23,013 nt of DNA from Bacteroidales bacterium UBA4621. Its GTDB lineage: Bacteria; Bacteroidota; Bacteroidia; Bacteroidales; Paludibacteraceae. The notes beneath the pieces are model-generated. The model saw only the letters and a program-made list of their open reading frames with translations, was not told the DNA's origin and did not search any database. How positions within the stretch are numbered: the stretch's first letter is position 1; the number at the start of each line of letters is the position of its first letter. The stretch spans positions 1 to 23,013 of the forward strand of contig DGIN01000043.1 of NCBI GenBank assembly GCA_002387325.1. Reading direction: 5' to 3'. This document shows positions 22,986 through 23,013 of the stretch, one piece after another. The position numbers and the translations under genes are program-made.

Positions 22986-23013
22986 CCTTATGCTATCAGG
23001 TCTATGTGATTCG

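Overview
The window looks like a chromosomal piece of a Bacteroidales genome, possibly Prevotella-like; the exact family is not resolved. Signs are a SusC/RagA-type TonB-dependent transporter, type IX secretion (T9SS) sorting tails, an InlB-type (Listeria-Bacteroides) repeat, a DUF5686 outer-membrane protein, a GtrA protein, and at least seven promoters of the Bacteroidetes form TTTG-N20-TANNTTTG. No phage, insertion sequence with a transposase, or CRISPR array was seen.

Left part (1-9067, all minus strand): a Sus-like carbohydrate locus. In transcription order it holds a membrane-spanning AraC-type regulator with an extracytoplasmic sugar-binding-protein-like sensor (9067-7445), a secreted two-module carbohydrate-binding-like T9SS protein (7260-5788), a secreted six-hairpin-glycosidase-like T9SS protein (5605-3107), and a SusC transporter that runs off the left edge (3092-1). 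A SusD partner would be expected just outside the window. The likely logic is that the regulator senses a released sugar and activates the surface binding, cleavage and import genes.

The most interesting signal is a regulatory module present twice with the same spacing. It is a dyad AAAAATGTTGCA-N12-TGCAACATTTTT placed exactly 46 bases upstream of a -7 box (TAATTTTG or TACTTTTG). An identical CTTTGAT block and an AAATAAG block lie at the same offsets in between. One copy precedes the operon (7341-7430). The other lies between gpmI and the regulator (9330-9419) and points at a short stretch that ends in a strong terminator, so a regulated RNA of about 110 nt or an attenuated leader is predicted there.

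Middle (9514-14534): gpmI (glycolysis, minus strand), then on the plus strand tRNA-Met, an operon of secreted endonuclease I, an SDR oxidoreductase and an LD-carboxypeptidase (overlapping genes), and initiator tRNA-fMet.

Right part (14722-22651, plus strand): an operon of a CDP-alcohol phosphatidyltransferase, a GtrA protein and a DUF5686 outer-membrane protein; rfbC and rfbD (dTDP-rhamnose, without rfbA/rfbB); a DUF2461 protein; tRNA-Arg(CCT); and cysS. The last 360 bases hold a terminator and a small element bounded by a 13-bp inverted repeat, possibly a MITE. Intergenic gaps also carry two different 11-bp tandem repeats.
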